64,000 bases of DNA from Pseudomonas sp. Root71. Lineage in GTDB: Bacteria; Pseudomonadota; Gammaproteobacteria; Pseudomonadales; Pseudomonadaceae. The stretch covers positions 6,040-70,039 of the forward strand of contig NZ_LMHY01000025.1 of the NCBI RefSeq assembly GCF_001429045.1, given 5' to 3'. The translations under genes and the position numbers were made by a program. Below, piece by piece: positions 52,300-61,926 of this stretch (positions are counted from its first letter, which is position 1; the number at the start of each line of letters is the position of its first letter). The notes beneath the pieces are model-generated. The model worked only from the letters and a program-made list of their open reading frames with translations, did not search any database and was not told the origin of the DNA.

Positions 52300-53988
52300 C
52301 TACGCGATATCACGCAACTCCCGCCGCAAAATCTTGCCCACCGGCGTCATCGGCAGCGACTCACGCAGCACGATGTGCTTCGGGACTTTGTACGCCGTGA
52401 AGTTTTCCTTGCAGTAAGCCTTCAGCTCTTCAAGGCTGACCCCTGCTTCACGGGCCACCACGAACAACTTCACCGCCTCCCCCGACCGCTCGTCGGGCAC
52501 ACCGATGACCGCACAGTTGGCGACATTCGGGTGAGCCATCACCACGTCTTCGATCTCGTTCGGGTACACGTTGAAGCCCGAGACAATGATCATGTCCTTC
52601 TTGCGGTCAACGATGCGCACGAAACCGTCCGGGTCGATCACCGCAATGTCACCGGACTTGAACCAGCCCTCGGCATCCAGCACTTCGGCCGTGGCATCGG
52701 GTTTCTGCCAGTAGCCCTTCATGATCTGCGGGCCCTTGATGCACAACTCGCCGCGTTCGCCCAAAGGTTGCTCGACACCGTCATCATTGATGACTTTCAG
52801 CGTGGTGCCCGGCACTGGCAGGCCGACCGTGCCAATCCGCGACTGGTCGCCATAGGGGTTGGTGCAGGCCACCGGGGAAGTTTCGGTCAGGCCGTAACCT
52901 TCGGTGATGCGGCAACCGGTCAGTTGCTCCCAACGCTCGGCGGTGGCCTTGACCAGCGCAGTGCCACCGGAGTTGGTGAGCTTGAGGCTGGAGAAGTCCA
53001 GGGTCTTGAAGTCCGGATGATCCATCAGCGCGACGAACAGAGTGTTCAGCCCCAGCAACGCCGAGAACCGCCAGTTCTTCAGTTCCTTGATGAAGCCGGC
53101 GATGTCCCGCGGATTGGTGATCAGCACGTTGTGGTTGCCGGTCACCATCATGCACATGCAGTTCGCTGTGAAGGCATAGATGTGGTACAGCGGCAGCGGC
53201 GCGATCATCACCTCCTGGCCTTCGCGCAGCAGCGGTTGCCCGTCGCTGGCCGACTGACTGAGGCAGGCCCGTGCCTGTTGCATGTTCGCCACCAGGTTGC
53301 CGTGGGTCAGCATCGCGCCCTTGGCCAGGCCCGTGGTGCCGCCGGTGTATTGCAGCACGGCGATGTCGTCGAGGCCGACCTTCAGTGGCTTGATACCCAG
53401 GCCACGGCCCATGCGCAGCGCACTCTTGAAGGAAACGGCCTGGGGCAAGGAGTAGTCCGGGACCATCTTCTTGACCTTGCTCACCACCGTGTTGACCAGC
53501 CACCCCTTGGCGGTGGGCATCAGGTCGCCCATCTTCGCTTCGATCAGGAACTGGATATCGGTGTCGGGCAGCACTTCCTGGACTTTCTGGCCGAACATGT
53601 TCAGGTACACCAGCGCCCGGGCACCTGAATCCTTGAACTGATGACGCATTTCCCGCGCGGTGTACAGCGGGTTGGTGTTGACCACGATCAATCCGGAGCG
53701 CAAGGCTCCGAACACGGCAATCGGGTAATGCAGGACGTTGGGCATCTGCACCGCAATGCGGTCACCCGGTACCAGGTCTGTGTGGGCTTGCAGGTAGCCG
53801 GCGAAGGCTGCGCTCTGGCGTTCCAGCTCGGCGTAGGTCAGGGTCACGCCCATGTTGCTGAACGCAGGGCGGTCAGCAAACTTCTTGCAGGAACGCTCGA
53901 ACACCTCGATTACCGACTTGTAGGCTCCCAGATCGATATCCAGGGGGACGCCGGCCGGGCGTTTGTCATTCCAGAAATCAGGTTGCAT
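52300..53988 (-). CDS. fadD2: long-chain fatty acid-CoA ligase FadD2
   Basis: A 562-residue acyl-CoA synthetase similar to the downstream FadD1 along its length: YTGGTTGLAKGAML, then GYGLTETSPVACTNPYGDQS, GWFKSGDIAVI and VDRKKDMIIVSGFNVYPNE. It is first in the pair and divergent from the hydrolase-MaoC genes, the layout of P. aeruginosa PA3300-PA3302. The two copies probably differ in preferred chain length. Confidence 0.94.
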   Translation of the reverse strand: MQPDFWNDKRPAGVPLDIDLGAYKSVIEVFERSCKKFADRPAFSNMGVTLTYAELERQSAAFAGYLQAHTDLVPGDRIAVQMPNVLHYPIAVFGALRSGLIVVNTNPLYTAREMRHQFKDSGARALVYLNMFGQKVQEVLPDTDIQFLIEAKMGDLMPTAKGWLVNTVVSKVKKMVPDYSLPQAVSFKSALRMGRGLGIKPLKVGLDDIAVLQYTGGTTGLAKGAMLTHGNLVANMQQARACLSQSASDGQPLLREGQEVMIAPLPLYHIYAFTANCMCMMVTGNHNVLITNPRDIAGFIKELKNWRFSALLGLNTLFVALMDHPDFKTLDFSSLKLTNSGGTALVKATAERWEQLTGCRITEGYGLTETSPVACTNPYGDQSRIGTVGLPVPGTTLKVINDDGVEQPLGERGELCIKGPQIMKGYWQKPDATAEVLDAEGWFKSGDIAVIDPDGFVRIVDRKKDMIIVSGFNVYPNEIEDVVMAHPNVANCAVIGVPDERSGEAVKLFVVAREAGVSLEELKAYCKENFTAYKVPKHIVLRESLPMTPVGKILRRELRDIA

Positions 53989-54233
53989 TGTTGTTGTCCT
54001 CTTTACCTGAATCTATCCGGGGCCACTTCTCTGTCACTTTTCAAAAAAAATGCAAAAAGCGGAGCTTCACGGACACTAGCAGTTATGACGTAGCAGGCAA
54101 ATATGCCCACGGCCGTCATTGACCGTATGAATCTACTCGCCGTGGCGTAGGCTGATCAGACGCCCGGCCAAGGATGCGCTATAAACTGCAACGAGCTGTT
54201 TCAGACCAAGCAGCCTCATGCAAAGGAACCGCC

Positions 54234-55178
54234 ATGATCCATGACACTTTCTGGCTGACCACGAGCGACCACAGCCGCCTCTTCGTCAACCAGTGGCTCC
54301 CCGACGGCAGCCTCAAGGCAATGATTCTGCTGGCCCACGGCATGGCCGAACACAGCGCTCGCTATGGTCCCCTGGCGGAAAAACTCTGTGAGCAGGGCTA
54401 TGGCGTGTGTGCCCCTGACCTGCGGGGACATGGCAAAACTGCCGAAAACGGGACACTCGGACATTTCGCCGATGACGATGGCTGGTGCAAGGTCGTGAGC
54501 GACCTGGCCAGCCTCAACCAGCACATCGGCCAGCAGCACCCTGGCGTCCCGATCGTGCTGCTCGGTCACAGCATGGGCAGTTACATCGCCCAGGCCTATC
54601 TGCTGCACCACAGTGCCAGCCTGCACGGGGCAATCCTCAGCGGCTCGAACTTCCAGCCTGTGGCGCTTTATCGTGCGGCAAGGCAGATCGCCCGTCTCGA
54701 ACGCCTGCGCCAGGGCCGCAAAGGACGCAGCGCCTTGATCGAATGGCTGTCGTTCGGCTCGTTCAACAACAAATTCAAACCGGCACGCACGCCGTTCGAC
54801 TGGCTCAGCCGTGATCCGGCGCAGGTCGATCTGTACGTCAACGACCCGCTCTGCGGCTTTCGCTGCACCAATCAACTGTGGATCGATTTGCTCGGCGGCT
54901 TGCAGCAAATCAGCAAAGCGTCCAATCTCGCGCAGATCGACCCGGGCCTGCCGTTGCTGGTGATTGGCGGCGAATGTGATCCGGTGAGCGAAGGCAAACG
55001 TCTCAAGGATCTGGCCGACGCGTTGCGGGCGGCCGGCAGCCAGCACCTGCAACTGACCGTTTACCCGCAGGCGCGGCACGAACTGTTCAATGAGAGCAAT
55101 CGCGATGAAATCATCGCCGATGTGCTGAACTGGATCGCACAGGCCTTGAGCGCTCCTCGGCCGCACCGGTCCGAATAG
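54234..55178 (+). CDS. alpha/beta hydrolase, monoacylglycerol-lipase-like
   Basis: A 314-residue serine hydrolase of the Hydrolase_4 type. It shows MILLAHGMAEHSARYGPLAE, then CAPDLRGHGKTAENG and the nucleophile elbow LLGHSMGSYIAQAYL, with the late Asp in GGECDPVSEG and His in PQARHELFNE. No signal peptide is seen, so it acts on intracellular lipids. AAAGGA precedes the ATG. Its place opposite fadD2 and before a MaoC hydratase suggests it supplies fatty acids to the ligases. Confidence 0.9.
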   Translation: MIHDTFWLTTSDHSRLFVNQWLPDGSLKAMILLAHGMAEHSARYGPLAEKLCEQGYGVCAPDLRGHGKTAENGTLGHFADDDGWCKVVSDLASLNQHIGQQHPGVPIVLLGHSMGSYIAQAYLLHHSASLHGAILSGSNFQPVALYRAARQIARLERLRQGRKGRSALIEWLSFGSFNNKFKPARTPFDWLSRDPAQVDLYVNDPLCGFRCTNQLWIDLLGGLQQISKASNLAQIDPGLPLLVIGGECDPVSEGKRLKDLADALRAAGSQHLQLTVYPQARHELFNESNRDEIIADVLNWIAQALSAPRPHRSE

Positions 55179-55219
55179 TTTTTTGTGGATTTTTTAATTC
55201 GTCACAGGAATTGAGACAG

Positions 55220-55690
55220 ATGACCCAGGTTACCAACACCCCTTACGAAGCCCTCGAAGTCGGCCAGACCGCCAGTTTCAGCAAGACGGTCGAAGAGCGC
55301 GATATCCAGTTGTTCGCTGCGATGTCCGGCGACCACAACCCGGTACACCTGGATGCCGATTACGCCGCCAGCACCATGTTCAAGGAGCGCATCGCCCACG
55401 GCATGTTCAGCGGTGCGTTGATCAGCGCTGCGGTCGCCTGCGAATTGCCTGGGCCGGGGACCATCTATATCGGCCAGCAAATGAGCTTTCAGAAGCCGGT
55501 GAAGATCGGCGACACCCTGACCGTGCGCCTGGAGATCCTCGAAAAACTGCCGAAGTTTCGCGTGCGCATTGCCACTCGCGTGTTCAACCAGCGAGATGAA
55601 CTGGTGGTCGATGGCGAGGCGGAGATCCTCGCGCCACGCAAGCAACAGAGCGTGACGTTGACGGAACTGCCGGCCATCAGCATCGGCTGA
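55220..55690 (+). CDS. MaoC-like (R)-specific enoyl-CoA hydratase
   Basis: A 156-residue hot-dog-fold hydratase of the PhaJ type. The catalytic segment is FAAMSGDHNPVHLDADYAAS with Asp and His, followed by RIAHGMFSGALIS. It interconverts trans-2-enoyl-CoA and (R)-3-hydroxyacyl-CoA, linking beta-oxidation to polyhydroxyalkanoate or lipid synthesis. It lies 41 bases after the lipase-like gene. Confidence 0.9.
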   Translation: MTQVTNTPYEALEVGQTASFSKTVEERDIQLFAAMSGDHNPVHLDADYAASTMFKERIAHGMFSGALISAAVACELPGPGTIYIGQQMSFQKPVKIGDTLTVRLEILEKLPKFRVRIATRVFNQRDELVVDGEAEILAPRKQQSVTLTELPAISIG

Positions 55691-55711
55691 TTGACGGGGC
55701 AAAAACAAACA

Positions 55712-55802
55712 CTGTGGGAGCGAGCTTGCTCGCGATGAGGGCCTGACATTCAACATTGATGTTGACTGAACTGGCGCTATCGCAAGCAAGCTCGCTCCTA
55801 CA
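55712..55802. repeat. REP pair, type A, right arm with point changes
   Basis: The left arm is standard; the right arm reads ATCGCAAGCAAGCTCGCTCC, then TACAG. Confidence 0.9.
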
Positions 55803-55819
55803 GTTGTTTCAACCAGGCA

Positions 55820-56287
55820 TTACGAACGCGCACGCGCCTGGTTACGCAGAGCCTTGACCTGATCGTGATTTCGTTGCGCGCCGTGGTACTGACGCTCAAC
55901 CAGATCGCGAATGCCCACCAGGTTGTGCTTGTTGATTTTCTCCATGGCGTCCCGGTAAGCCTTCAGCGCATGGTCTTCACCGCGCTCGGCTTCATTGAGT
56001 ACAGCCTCCTCGCCCTTGCCGGTGAACATCGACTTCACGTCGACCCAACGACGATGCAGGTCACCGCTGACACTGGTGGAGGTTTCCGGATCGCCACCCA
56101 TCGAGCGTACGGCAGACTGCAATTCCGCGGCGGCTGTCGCACAATCGGCCGAACGCTTGATGAACAGGCTCTTGAGTTCAGGGTGCTTGATGTCTTCAGC
56201 GCAAGTCTTGAACCCGGCCTGACCGTCCTTGCTGGTTTCAATCAGGTCGTTGAGTACAGAAATCGCTTCTTTATTCATGTCGGTCAT
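55820..56287 (-). CDS. PA2169/DUF2383 four-helix-bundle protein
   Basis: A 155-residue ferritin-like protein: EAISVLNDLIETSKDGQAGF, then KTCAEDIKHPELKSLFIKRS, LNEAERGEDHALKAYRDAM and RDLVERQYHGAQRNHDQVKA. The Glu and His placed on the helices could bind metal. GAGG is upstream of the ATG. Function is unknown; relatives are often stress-induced. Confidence 0.87.
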   Translation of the reverse strand: MTDMNKEAISVLNDLIETSKDGQAGFKTCAEDIKHPELKSLFIKRSADCATAAAELQSAVRSMGGDPETSTSVSGDLHRRWVDVKSMFTGKGEEAVLNEAERGEDHALKAYRDAMEKINKHNLVGIRDLVERQYHGAQRNHDQVKALRNQARARS

Positions 56288-56489
56288 TTTCAGTTCCTCG
56301 CGGTTGATGAAAGATGCAATGAGTCGTGCACCCTGCATGCCAGTCTGGAACTGTTTACTTATTCATTATTTTTCAAACAGTTAGCCATTATCAGAAAATC
56401 TGTATCCGTTTTATTTGCATGATCTGTCATTTGGCCTGCATGCAGAATGCCTGTATTTTCCAGACTGACTGAATCAAGACGACCGATTG

Positions 56490-56726
56490 ATGAATCCTGA
56501 AAAGCTCGAACTGCTGATCACCCGCGAAATGCCCTTTGGCAAGTACAAGGGTCGAATCATTGCCGACCTGCCCGGCCCTTACCTGAACTGGTTCGCCCGG
56601 GAAGGCTTTCCCCATGGCGAGCTGGGTGGCCTGCTGGCCCTGATGCAGGAGATCGACCACAACGGTTTGTCGGACTTGCTCGAACCGCTGCGCGCCAAAC
56701 ACGGCAAACCTGCCCCGCGCCACTGA
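56490..56726 (+). CDS. DUF3820 family small protein
   Basis: A 78-residue protein with MPFGKYKGRIIADLPGPYLN, then WFAREGFPHGELGGLLALM. This matches DUF3820, listed as putative quorum-sensing-regulated virulence factor in P. aeruginosa; the G-K-Y/F-x-G pattern also occurs in exonuclease-associated modules. It is followed 18 bases later by the aminotransferase-fold gene, probably in one transcript. Confidence 0.85.
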   Translation: MNPEKLELLITREMPFGKYKGRIIADLPGPYLNWFAREGFPHGELGGLLALMQEIDHNGLSDLLEPLRAKHGKPAPRH

Positions 56727-56744
56727 ACACCTACCGAGTCCCCC

Positions 56745-57926
56745 ATGCCCGACAACACCCGCCGCGCCCGTGATGAAGCCTTCTGGCAAACCTTTGCCGA
56801 CCGCTACGATGTCGAACCCGGCCCGCTCAACCTGGAGAACGGTTACTTCGCACGCATGTCGCGCACGGTGGTAGAGGAATACCAGCGCAACATCGAGCTG
56901 ATCAACCGCAGCAATTCGGTGTACGTGCGCCAGCGTTTCGAACAAGGCGACAGCCTGAAGATCCGTGCGCAACTGGCCAGGTTGATTGGCGTCCCCGCCG
57001 ACAGCATCGCCCTGACCCGTAACGCCTCGGAAGGTTTGCAGTCGCTGATCCGCAACTACAACCGGCTGCAGCCCGGCGATCAGGTACTGATTTGCGATCT
57101 GGAATACGACACGGTCAAAGGCGCCATGCGCTGGCTGGCGCGTAGTCGCGGCGTTGAAGTGATCGAGATCGAACACGCACACCCGGCCACCTTCGACAGC
57201 CTGCTCGATACCTATCGGCAAGCCTTCGCGCGGTATCCGCGGCTCAAGCTGATGGCCCTGACCCACGTCACCCATCGCACGGGCCTGGTGATGCCGGTGC
57301 AGGCGATTGCAGCGGCTGCGAAGGAGCATGGCATCGACGTCATCCTCGACGGCGCCCATGCCCTCGGCCAGCTTGAATTCGACCTGACCGAGCTCGGTAT
57401 CGCCTTCGCCGGCTTCAATCTGCACAAGTGGATCGGCGCACCGCTGACCCTGGGTTTTATCTACATCGCCCTCGAACGCCTGGCCGACATCGATCCGGAC
57501 ATGGGCGAGATGCATTTTCCGCCCACTGACATTCGCGCCCGTACCTCGTACAGCACCCCCAATATCCCGGCGCTGATGACTCTACCGCTGGTGCTTGAAG
57601 AACATTGGGCGATGGGGGGTGCCGCGGCCAAGGGCGCGCGGCTTAACTATCTGCGCAACCGCTGGGTCGCGACAGCGCGGCAGTTGCCGGGTGTCGAAGT
57701 CCTGACACCGGATGATCCGCGCCTGTATTGCGGCATCACTTCGATGCGTTTTACCCGGCATGCCGACCAGCAACTCATGGTCGAGCGCCTGCTCAATGAA
57801 TACAACCTGTTCACCGTGGCCCGCAGTGGCGCCGCATGCGGTCCGTGCATCCGCATTACACCGGGGCTTACCACCACCGCATCTGACATGGATGTGCTGG
57901 CCAGGGCACTGACCGAACTGGGCTGA
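56745..57926 (+). CDS. class V aminotransferase-fold PLP enzyme (isopenicillin N epimerase-like)
   Basis: A 393-residue PLP enzyme. It has LTRNASEGLQSLIRNYNRL, then LMALTHVTHRTGLVMPVQAI, VILDGAHALGQLEFDL and the PLP lysine in GFNLHKWIGAPLTLGF. The closest named relatives are isopenicillin N epimerase and cysteine desulfurase-like proteins, but no active-site cysteine loop typical of NifS/SufS is evident. Substrate unknown. Confidence 0.85.
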   Translation: MPDNTRRARDEAFWQTFADRYDVEPGPLNLENGYFARMSRTVVEEYQRNIELINRSNSVYVRQRFEQGDSLKIRAQLARLIGVPADSIALTRNASEGLQSLIRNYNRLQPGDQVLICDLEYDTVKGAMRWLARSRGVEVIEIEHAHPATFDSLLDTYRQAFARYPRLKLMALTHVTHRTGLVMPVQAIAAAAKEHGIDVILDGAHALGQLEFDLTELGIAFAGFNLHKWIGAPLTLGFIYIALERLADIDPDMGEMHFPPTDIRARTSYSTPNIPALMTLPLVLEEHWAMGGAAAKGARLNYLRNRWVATARQLPGVEVLTPDDPRLYCGITSMRFTRHADQQLMVERLLNEYNLFTVARSGAACGPCIRITPGLTTTASDMDVLARALTELG

Positions 57927-57928
57927 CG

Positions 57929-58654
57929 TCAGACGGTGTATTTGTCAAAGTCCTCGGGCCTGATCTGTGTCGACACGGCGAACGTGTCGATGCCGATGGT
58001 CATCTGCCCGAAGTAGCCGTCTTCAGCCGAATCCCGCCCCAGGGTGTGCACGCTCAAGGTCGATTTTTCACCGCCCATGGTTGTATAGATAAAGTCCTGG
58101 TCGTTGGCCAGGACCGGCACCGTTCGGCCGCTGTACGGGCGACTGCCGAGTACCGAGCGCGAGGCCACCTCAGGCAGGTAAAGCTGCCCGACCCAGGCGA
58201 CATGCCGTTCTTGCAGATAGTTGTTGCCGGCCGTGATGCGCACGGCGACGTGAATGTGCAAGGCGCGGCCGGCGTAAAAACCCGGATAGATCGTGGTGAA
58301 GCGCACGATGCCCGACTTGTCGGTGAACTGCCCGCCGCGCAGGTAGGTATCGTCATCGGTGCGCGGCACGGCGCCGATGTCTCCGGTATCGACCTCGACG
58401 TCCGGGTTGATCTTGCTCCAGCCCGAATAGGCACCGCGGGCATTGCAGTGCCAGATGTCCACCAACGCATCGGGGACCGGCTCACCGGTCATGGCATCGA
58501 CAATGGTCAACCGCAATACCAACGGAACGCCTTCGGCGCCTTCGCTGATATTCCTGCGGATCAGTTTGGGGTTGCGGAAATACGGGCCGGCAATCTGCTC
58601 GGGAGACAGCAGGCAGACCGGTGCCGGGGGTGCAACTGAGGTGTTGGCGTCCAT
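57929..58654 (-). CDS. intradiol ring-cleavage dioxygenase
   Basis: A 241-residue protocatechuate 3,4-dioxygenase-like enzyme. It carries the two-Tyr two-His iron site: GPYFRNPKLIRRNI and VDIWHCNARGAYSGW in the N-terminal half, TTIYPGFYAGRALHIHVAVR with Tyr and the H-x-H. It would open aromatic diols between the hydroxyls. No other aromatic catabolism genes are adjacent and there is only one subunit, so the substrate is unclear. Confidence 0.87.
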   Translation of the reverse strand: MDANTSVAPPAPVCLLSPEQIAGPYFRNPKLIRRNISEGAEGVPLVLRLTIVDAMTGEPVPDALVDIWHCNARGAYSGWSKINPDVEVDTGDIGAVPRTDDDTYLRGGQFTDKSGIVRFTTIYPGFYAGRALHIHVAVRITAGNNYLQERHVAWVGQLYLPEVASRSVLGSRPYSGRTVPVLANDQDFIYTTMGGEKSTLSVHTLGRDSAEDGYFGQMTIGIDTFAVSTQIRPEDFDKYTV

Positions 58655-58782
58655 GACGTTCTCTCTTCCATAAGATGAACGCAGGCTAGCACCGGTCAAT
58701 TTTCGTTATGCGGTAACTATGTATCGCTGGATGTCCTTGTCCCTGTGGGGATATGAGTCGATCCAGGCAACTTTCTTCAGGC

Positions 58783-58815
58783 AAAAAAAAACGGTGCACC
58801 GACCAAGCGCACCGT
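58783..58815 (-). terminator. terminator of the zwf-pgl-eda operon
   Basis: On the minus strand ACGGTGC pairs with GCACCGT and nine T's follow. Confidence 0.9.
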
Positions 58816-58854
58816 AAAGCCGTAGAACACACAACGAGGTGTAGGGTGAAGCGA

Positions 58855-59520
58855 TCAGTCCAGCAGCGCCAAAGCCTCGGCGGTGCACTCCTGAATGCGG
58901 GCCCAGTCGCCGTTCTTGATCCACTCCGGATCAAGCATCCAGCTACCGCCCACGCACATGACGTTTTTCAACGCCATGTAGCTCTTGATGTTGGCAGGTC
59001 CGACGCCGCCGGTCGGGCAGAATTTCACTTCGCCGAACGGACCGCCCAAAGCCTTGATGGCCGCGACGCCGCCGCTGACTTCCGCCGGGAACAGCTTGAA
59101 GCGGCGATAACCCAGGCCGTAGCCTTCCATGATGCCCGAGGCATTGCTGATGCCTGGCAACAGTGGAATCGGGCTGGCGACGCTGGCTTCCAGCAGGTCA
59201 CGGGTGATGCCTGGGGTGACGATGAATTGCGAGCCGGCCGCTTCCGCCGCCACCAGCATATGGCGATCCAGCACGGTGCCGGCACCGGTCACCAGCTCCG
59301 GACGCTGCTCGCGCAGAATCTGGATGGCCTTGAGGCCCAATTGCGAACGCAGGGTCACTTCCAGGGCTGTCAGGCCACCGGCCGCAAGGGCGTCGGCCAG
59401 CGGCAGAACGTCTTGCTCGCGGGCGATGGTGATCACCGGCAGGATCCGCGCTTTCGCACAGATGCTGTCGATCAGGGCAACTTTATCCGCCATGGAAACG
59501 GTCGGGGATGGGTTTGTCAT
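58855..59520 (-). CDS. eda: 2-keto-3-deoxy-6-phosphogluconate aldolase
   Basis: A 221-residue class I aldolase splitting KDPG to pyruvate and glyceraldehyde-3-phosphate, the last step of the Entner-Doudoroff route. It shows ILPVITIAREQDVLPLADAL, then ALEVTLRSQLGLKAI, LVTGAGTVLD and the Schiff-base lysine in RRFKLFPAEVSGG, followed by FCPTGGVGPANI. The ATG at MTNPSPTVS has AAGGA upstream. It starts inside the 3' end of the pgl reading region, so it is the third gene of zwf-pgl-eda. Confidence 0.95.
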   Translation of the reverse strand: MTNPSPTVSMADKVALIDSICAKARILPVITIAREQDVLPLADALAAGGLTALEVTLRSQLGLKAIQILREQRPELVTGAGTVLDRHMLVAAEAAGSQFIVTPGITRDLLEASVASPIPLLPGISNASGIMEGYGLGYRRFKLFPAEVSGGVAAIKALGGPFGEVKFCPTGGVGPANIKSYMALKNVMCVGGSWMLDPEWIKNGDWARIQECTAEALALLD

Positions 59521-59537
59521 AGCGGCTGTTCCTTGGC

Positions 59538-60251
59538 TCATGGGCACCAGTAAATCTCTAACGTGGGTTGCAGAAACGCGCGAATCGGCATTGCGGCGAC
59601 ATCATCACCGGCCAGTGCGGTACTCAGGGTGGTCAGCTTGGACTGACCGGAAATCGATAGAACCTTGTGCTTGGCCGAGGCCAGCAGCGCGCGGCTCATG
59701 GTCAGGCGCTGATGCGGCACGGTCGGCGCCAGCATCGGCCAGCAGCGACGAACGCCATCGGCCTGCAATGCCTCGGCAAGGTTCGGGCTGTTGGGAAACA
59801 GCGACGCGGTGTGGCCGTCATCGCCCATGCCGAGGATCAGCACGTCGATCACCGGCAACTCCGACAGCAAGCGGTCGGCCTGCTCGGCCGCCTGTTCCAG
59901 GTTGGCACTGGCGCTGTACAGGCTCAGGAACTGCGCCTTGGCCGCCGGGCCTTGCAACAGGTAACGCTTGATCAGACCGGCGTTGCTGTCGGCGTGCTCC
60001 ACCGGTACCCAGCGCTCGTCGGCCAGGCTGATCACCACGTTCGACCAGTCCAGCGTCTGCTTGGCCAGGTGCAGGAAAAACGCCACCGGGCTGCGGCCAC
60101 CGGACACCACCAGGGTCGCAGTGCCCTGGGCGTCGATCGCATCGCTCAGTTGTTTCGCCACGTTCAGTGCCAGGCTTTCAGCCAGCAGCACCGGGCTCTT
60201 GAACCCATGGGCGCTGACGCCCTGGGGCAGTTTCAAATCAGATATCGCCAT
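59538..60251 (-). CDS. pgl: 6-phosphogluconolactonase
   Basis: A 237-residue enzyme hydrolysing 6-phosphogluconolactone. The sugar-isomerase-like fold has [19 protein letters not shown], then [19 protein letters not shown] and [19 protein letters not shown]. Its start overlaps the end of zwf by fourteen bases. Confidence 0.95.
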   Translation of the reverse strand: MAISDLKLPQGVSAHGFKSPVLLAESLALNVAKQLSDAIDAQGTATLVVSGGRSPVAFFLHLAKQTLDWSNVVISLADERWVPVEHADSNAGLIKRYLLQGPAAKAQFLSLYSASANLEQAAEQADRLLSELPVIDVLILGMGDDGHTASLFPNSPNLAEALQADGVRRCWPMLAPTVPHQRLTMSRALLASAKHKVLSISGQSKLTTLSTALAGDDVAAMPIRAFLQPTLEIYWCP

Positions 60252-61707
60252 ACCACGACCTCCCGTCCCGCGTGATCAGAGCAATGGAGCTCATCGGCCC
60301 CCAGGACCCGGCCGCGTACGGCTTGGGCGCATCACCGGATTTTTTCCACCCGGCGATCAACTGGTCACACCACTTCCACGCGGCTTCGATTTCATCTTTA
60401 CGGACAAACAGGTTCTGATTGCCACGCATCACTTCCAGCAACAACCGCTCGTAGGCATCGGGAATCCGTGCGCTGCTCCAGGTGTCGGAAAAATTCAGCT
60501 GCAACGGACCGCTGCGCAGCTGCATGCCCTTGTCCAGGCCTTGGTCTTTGGTCATGACACGCAAGGAAATGCCTTCGTCCGGCTGCAGGCGGATAATCAG
60601 CTTGTTGCTGATTTGCAGGCGCTGCTCGGGAGCGAAGATGTAGTGCGACGGTTCCTTGAAATGGATGACGATCTGCGACAGCTTCTGCGGCATGCGCTTG
60701 CCGGTACGCAGGTAAAACGGCACGCCGGCCCAGCGCCAGTTGCGGATGTCGGCACGCAGGGCGACAAAGGTTTCGGTGTCGCTCTGGGTGTTGGAATTGG
60801 GTTCTTCCAGGTACCCCGGCACCGCTTTGCCTTCGCTGTAGCCAGCGATGTATTGGCCGCGCACCACCTGGGTGGTCAGGCCTTCCGGGCTGATCGGCGC
60901 CAGGGCCTTGAGCACTTTGACCTTCTCGTCGCGGATGCTGTCGGCGGACAGGTCGGCCGGCGGGTCCATGGCGATCAGGCAGAGCAGTTGCAGCAGGTGG
61001 TTCTGGATCATGTCCCGCAGCTGGCCGGCCTTGTCGAAGTAACCCCAGCGGCCTTCGATACCGACCTTCTCGGCCACAGTGATTTCCACGTGGGAGATGT
61101 AGTTCTGGTTCCACTGGGTTTCGAACAGACTGTTGGCGAAACGCAAGGCGATCAGGTTCTGGACGGTCTCTTTACCCAGATAGTGGTCGATGCGATAGGT
61201 GCGGTTCTCCGGGAAGAACTGTGCCACGGCGTCGTTGACCTTGCGCGAGGATTCCAGGTCCGAACCGATGGGTTTTTCCAACACCACGCGGGTGTTTTCC
61301 GCCAGGCCGACCTTGGCCAGGTTCTCGCAAATTGCGCCGTACACGGCGGCCGGGGTCGCAAAGTAGGCGATGACCCGCTGCGAACTGCCGGCGGATTCGG
61401 CCAGGGCCACATAATCATCGGGATTGAGGAAGTCGACGTGCAGGTAGCTCAGGCGCGCCAGAAAACGCTCGACCACGGCTTCGTCCAGCTCTTTGGCGCC
61501 CACATAGCGGCGCAGCTCGGAGGTGATGAACGCCAGGTGTTCCTGCTCGCTGCCCGGCTCACGGGCCAGCGCGATGATCCGCGTATCCTCGTGCAAGAGG
61601 CCTGCACCATCGAGTTGATAGAGGGCAGGAAACAGCTTGCGCAGGGCGAGATCGCCAAGAGCGCCGAACAAGGCAAAGGTGCACGGTTCAACCGTAATCG
61701 AGAGCAT
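60238..61707 (-). CDS. zwf: glucose-6-phosphate 1-dehydrogenase
   Basis: A 489-residue NAD(P)-dependent dehydrogenase starting the oxidative branch. Coenzyme motif [20 protein letters not shown], then [14 protein letters not shown] and the substrate site [20 protein letters not shown]. It is the first gene of zwf-pgl-eda, divergent from hexR, with a HexR-like site in the gap. Confidence 0.97.
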   Translation of the reverse strand: MLSITVEPCTFALFGALGDLALRKLFPALYQLDGAGLLHEDTRIIALAREPGSEQEHLAFITSELRRYVGAKELDEAVVERFLARLSYLHVDFLNPDDYVALAESAGSSQRVIAYFATPAAVYGAICENLAKVGLAENTRVVLEKPIGSDLESSRKVNDAVAQFFPENRTYRIDHYLGKETVQNLIALRFANSLFETQWNQNYISHVEITVAEKVGIEGRWGYFDKAGQLRDMIQNHLLQLLCLIAMDPPADLSADSIRDEKVKVLKALAPISPEGLTTQVVRGQYIAGYSEGKAVPGYLEEPNSNTQSDTETFVALRADIRNWRWAGVPFYLRTGKRMPQKLSQIVIHFKEPSHYIFAPEQRLQISNKLIIRLQPDEGISLRVMTKDQGLDKGMQLRSGPLQLNFSDTWSSARIPDAYERLLLEVMRGNQNLFVRKDEIEAAWKWCDQLIAGWKKSGDAPKPYAAGSWGPMSSIALITRDGRSWYGDI

Positions 61708-61772
61708 GATGTTTGTTCTTTTATCAAGTTAAGCTACAAATACCTTTTTTCAAGGCATCACTCAAGGGAAAA

Positions 61773-61789
61773 TGTAGTAATAACCACAA
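61773..61789. promoter_or_regulatory. HexR operator between zwf and hexR
   Basis: TGTAGTAATAACCACAA (complement TTGTGGTTATTACTACA) fits the known HexR palindrome of the TTGT-N-ACAA type. It sits about 66 bases before zwf, where HexR repression is relieved by KDPG. Confidence 0.8.
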
Positions 61790-61857
61790 CATTTTCGCAA
61801 AATACAGATTCCGAGTGGTGGTCGGTCGGAGCCATCAGTAGGATAGGCCACCGTTAC

Positions 61858-61880
61858 GGGCCTCACCAAAGGCCCTTTTT
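61858..61880 (+). terminator. terminator-like hairpin in the hexR leader
   Basis: GGGCC TCACCAAA GGCCC followed by TTTTTG, about 47 bases before the hexR ATG. The stem is only five pairs. It could be an attenuator or end antisense transcripts. Confidence 0.45.
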
Positions 61881-61926
61881 GCATTAGCCGCGCGCTTATC
61901 GGTGCCGGTGAATCAAGGAAACTTAT

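Noticed and set aside
59968..61887. 639-codon frame opposite zwf and pgl
   Set aside because: It runs across two real minus-strand genes, shows no domain and results from high GC3.
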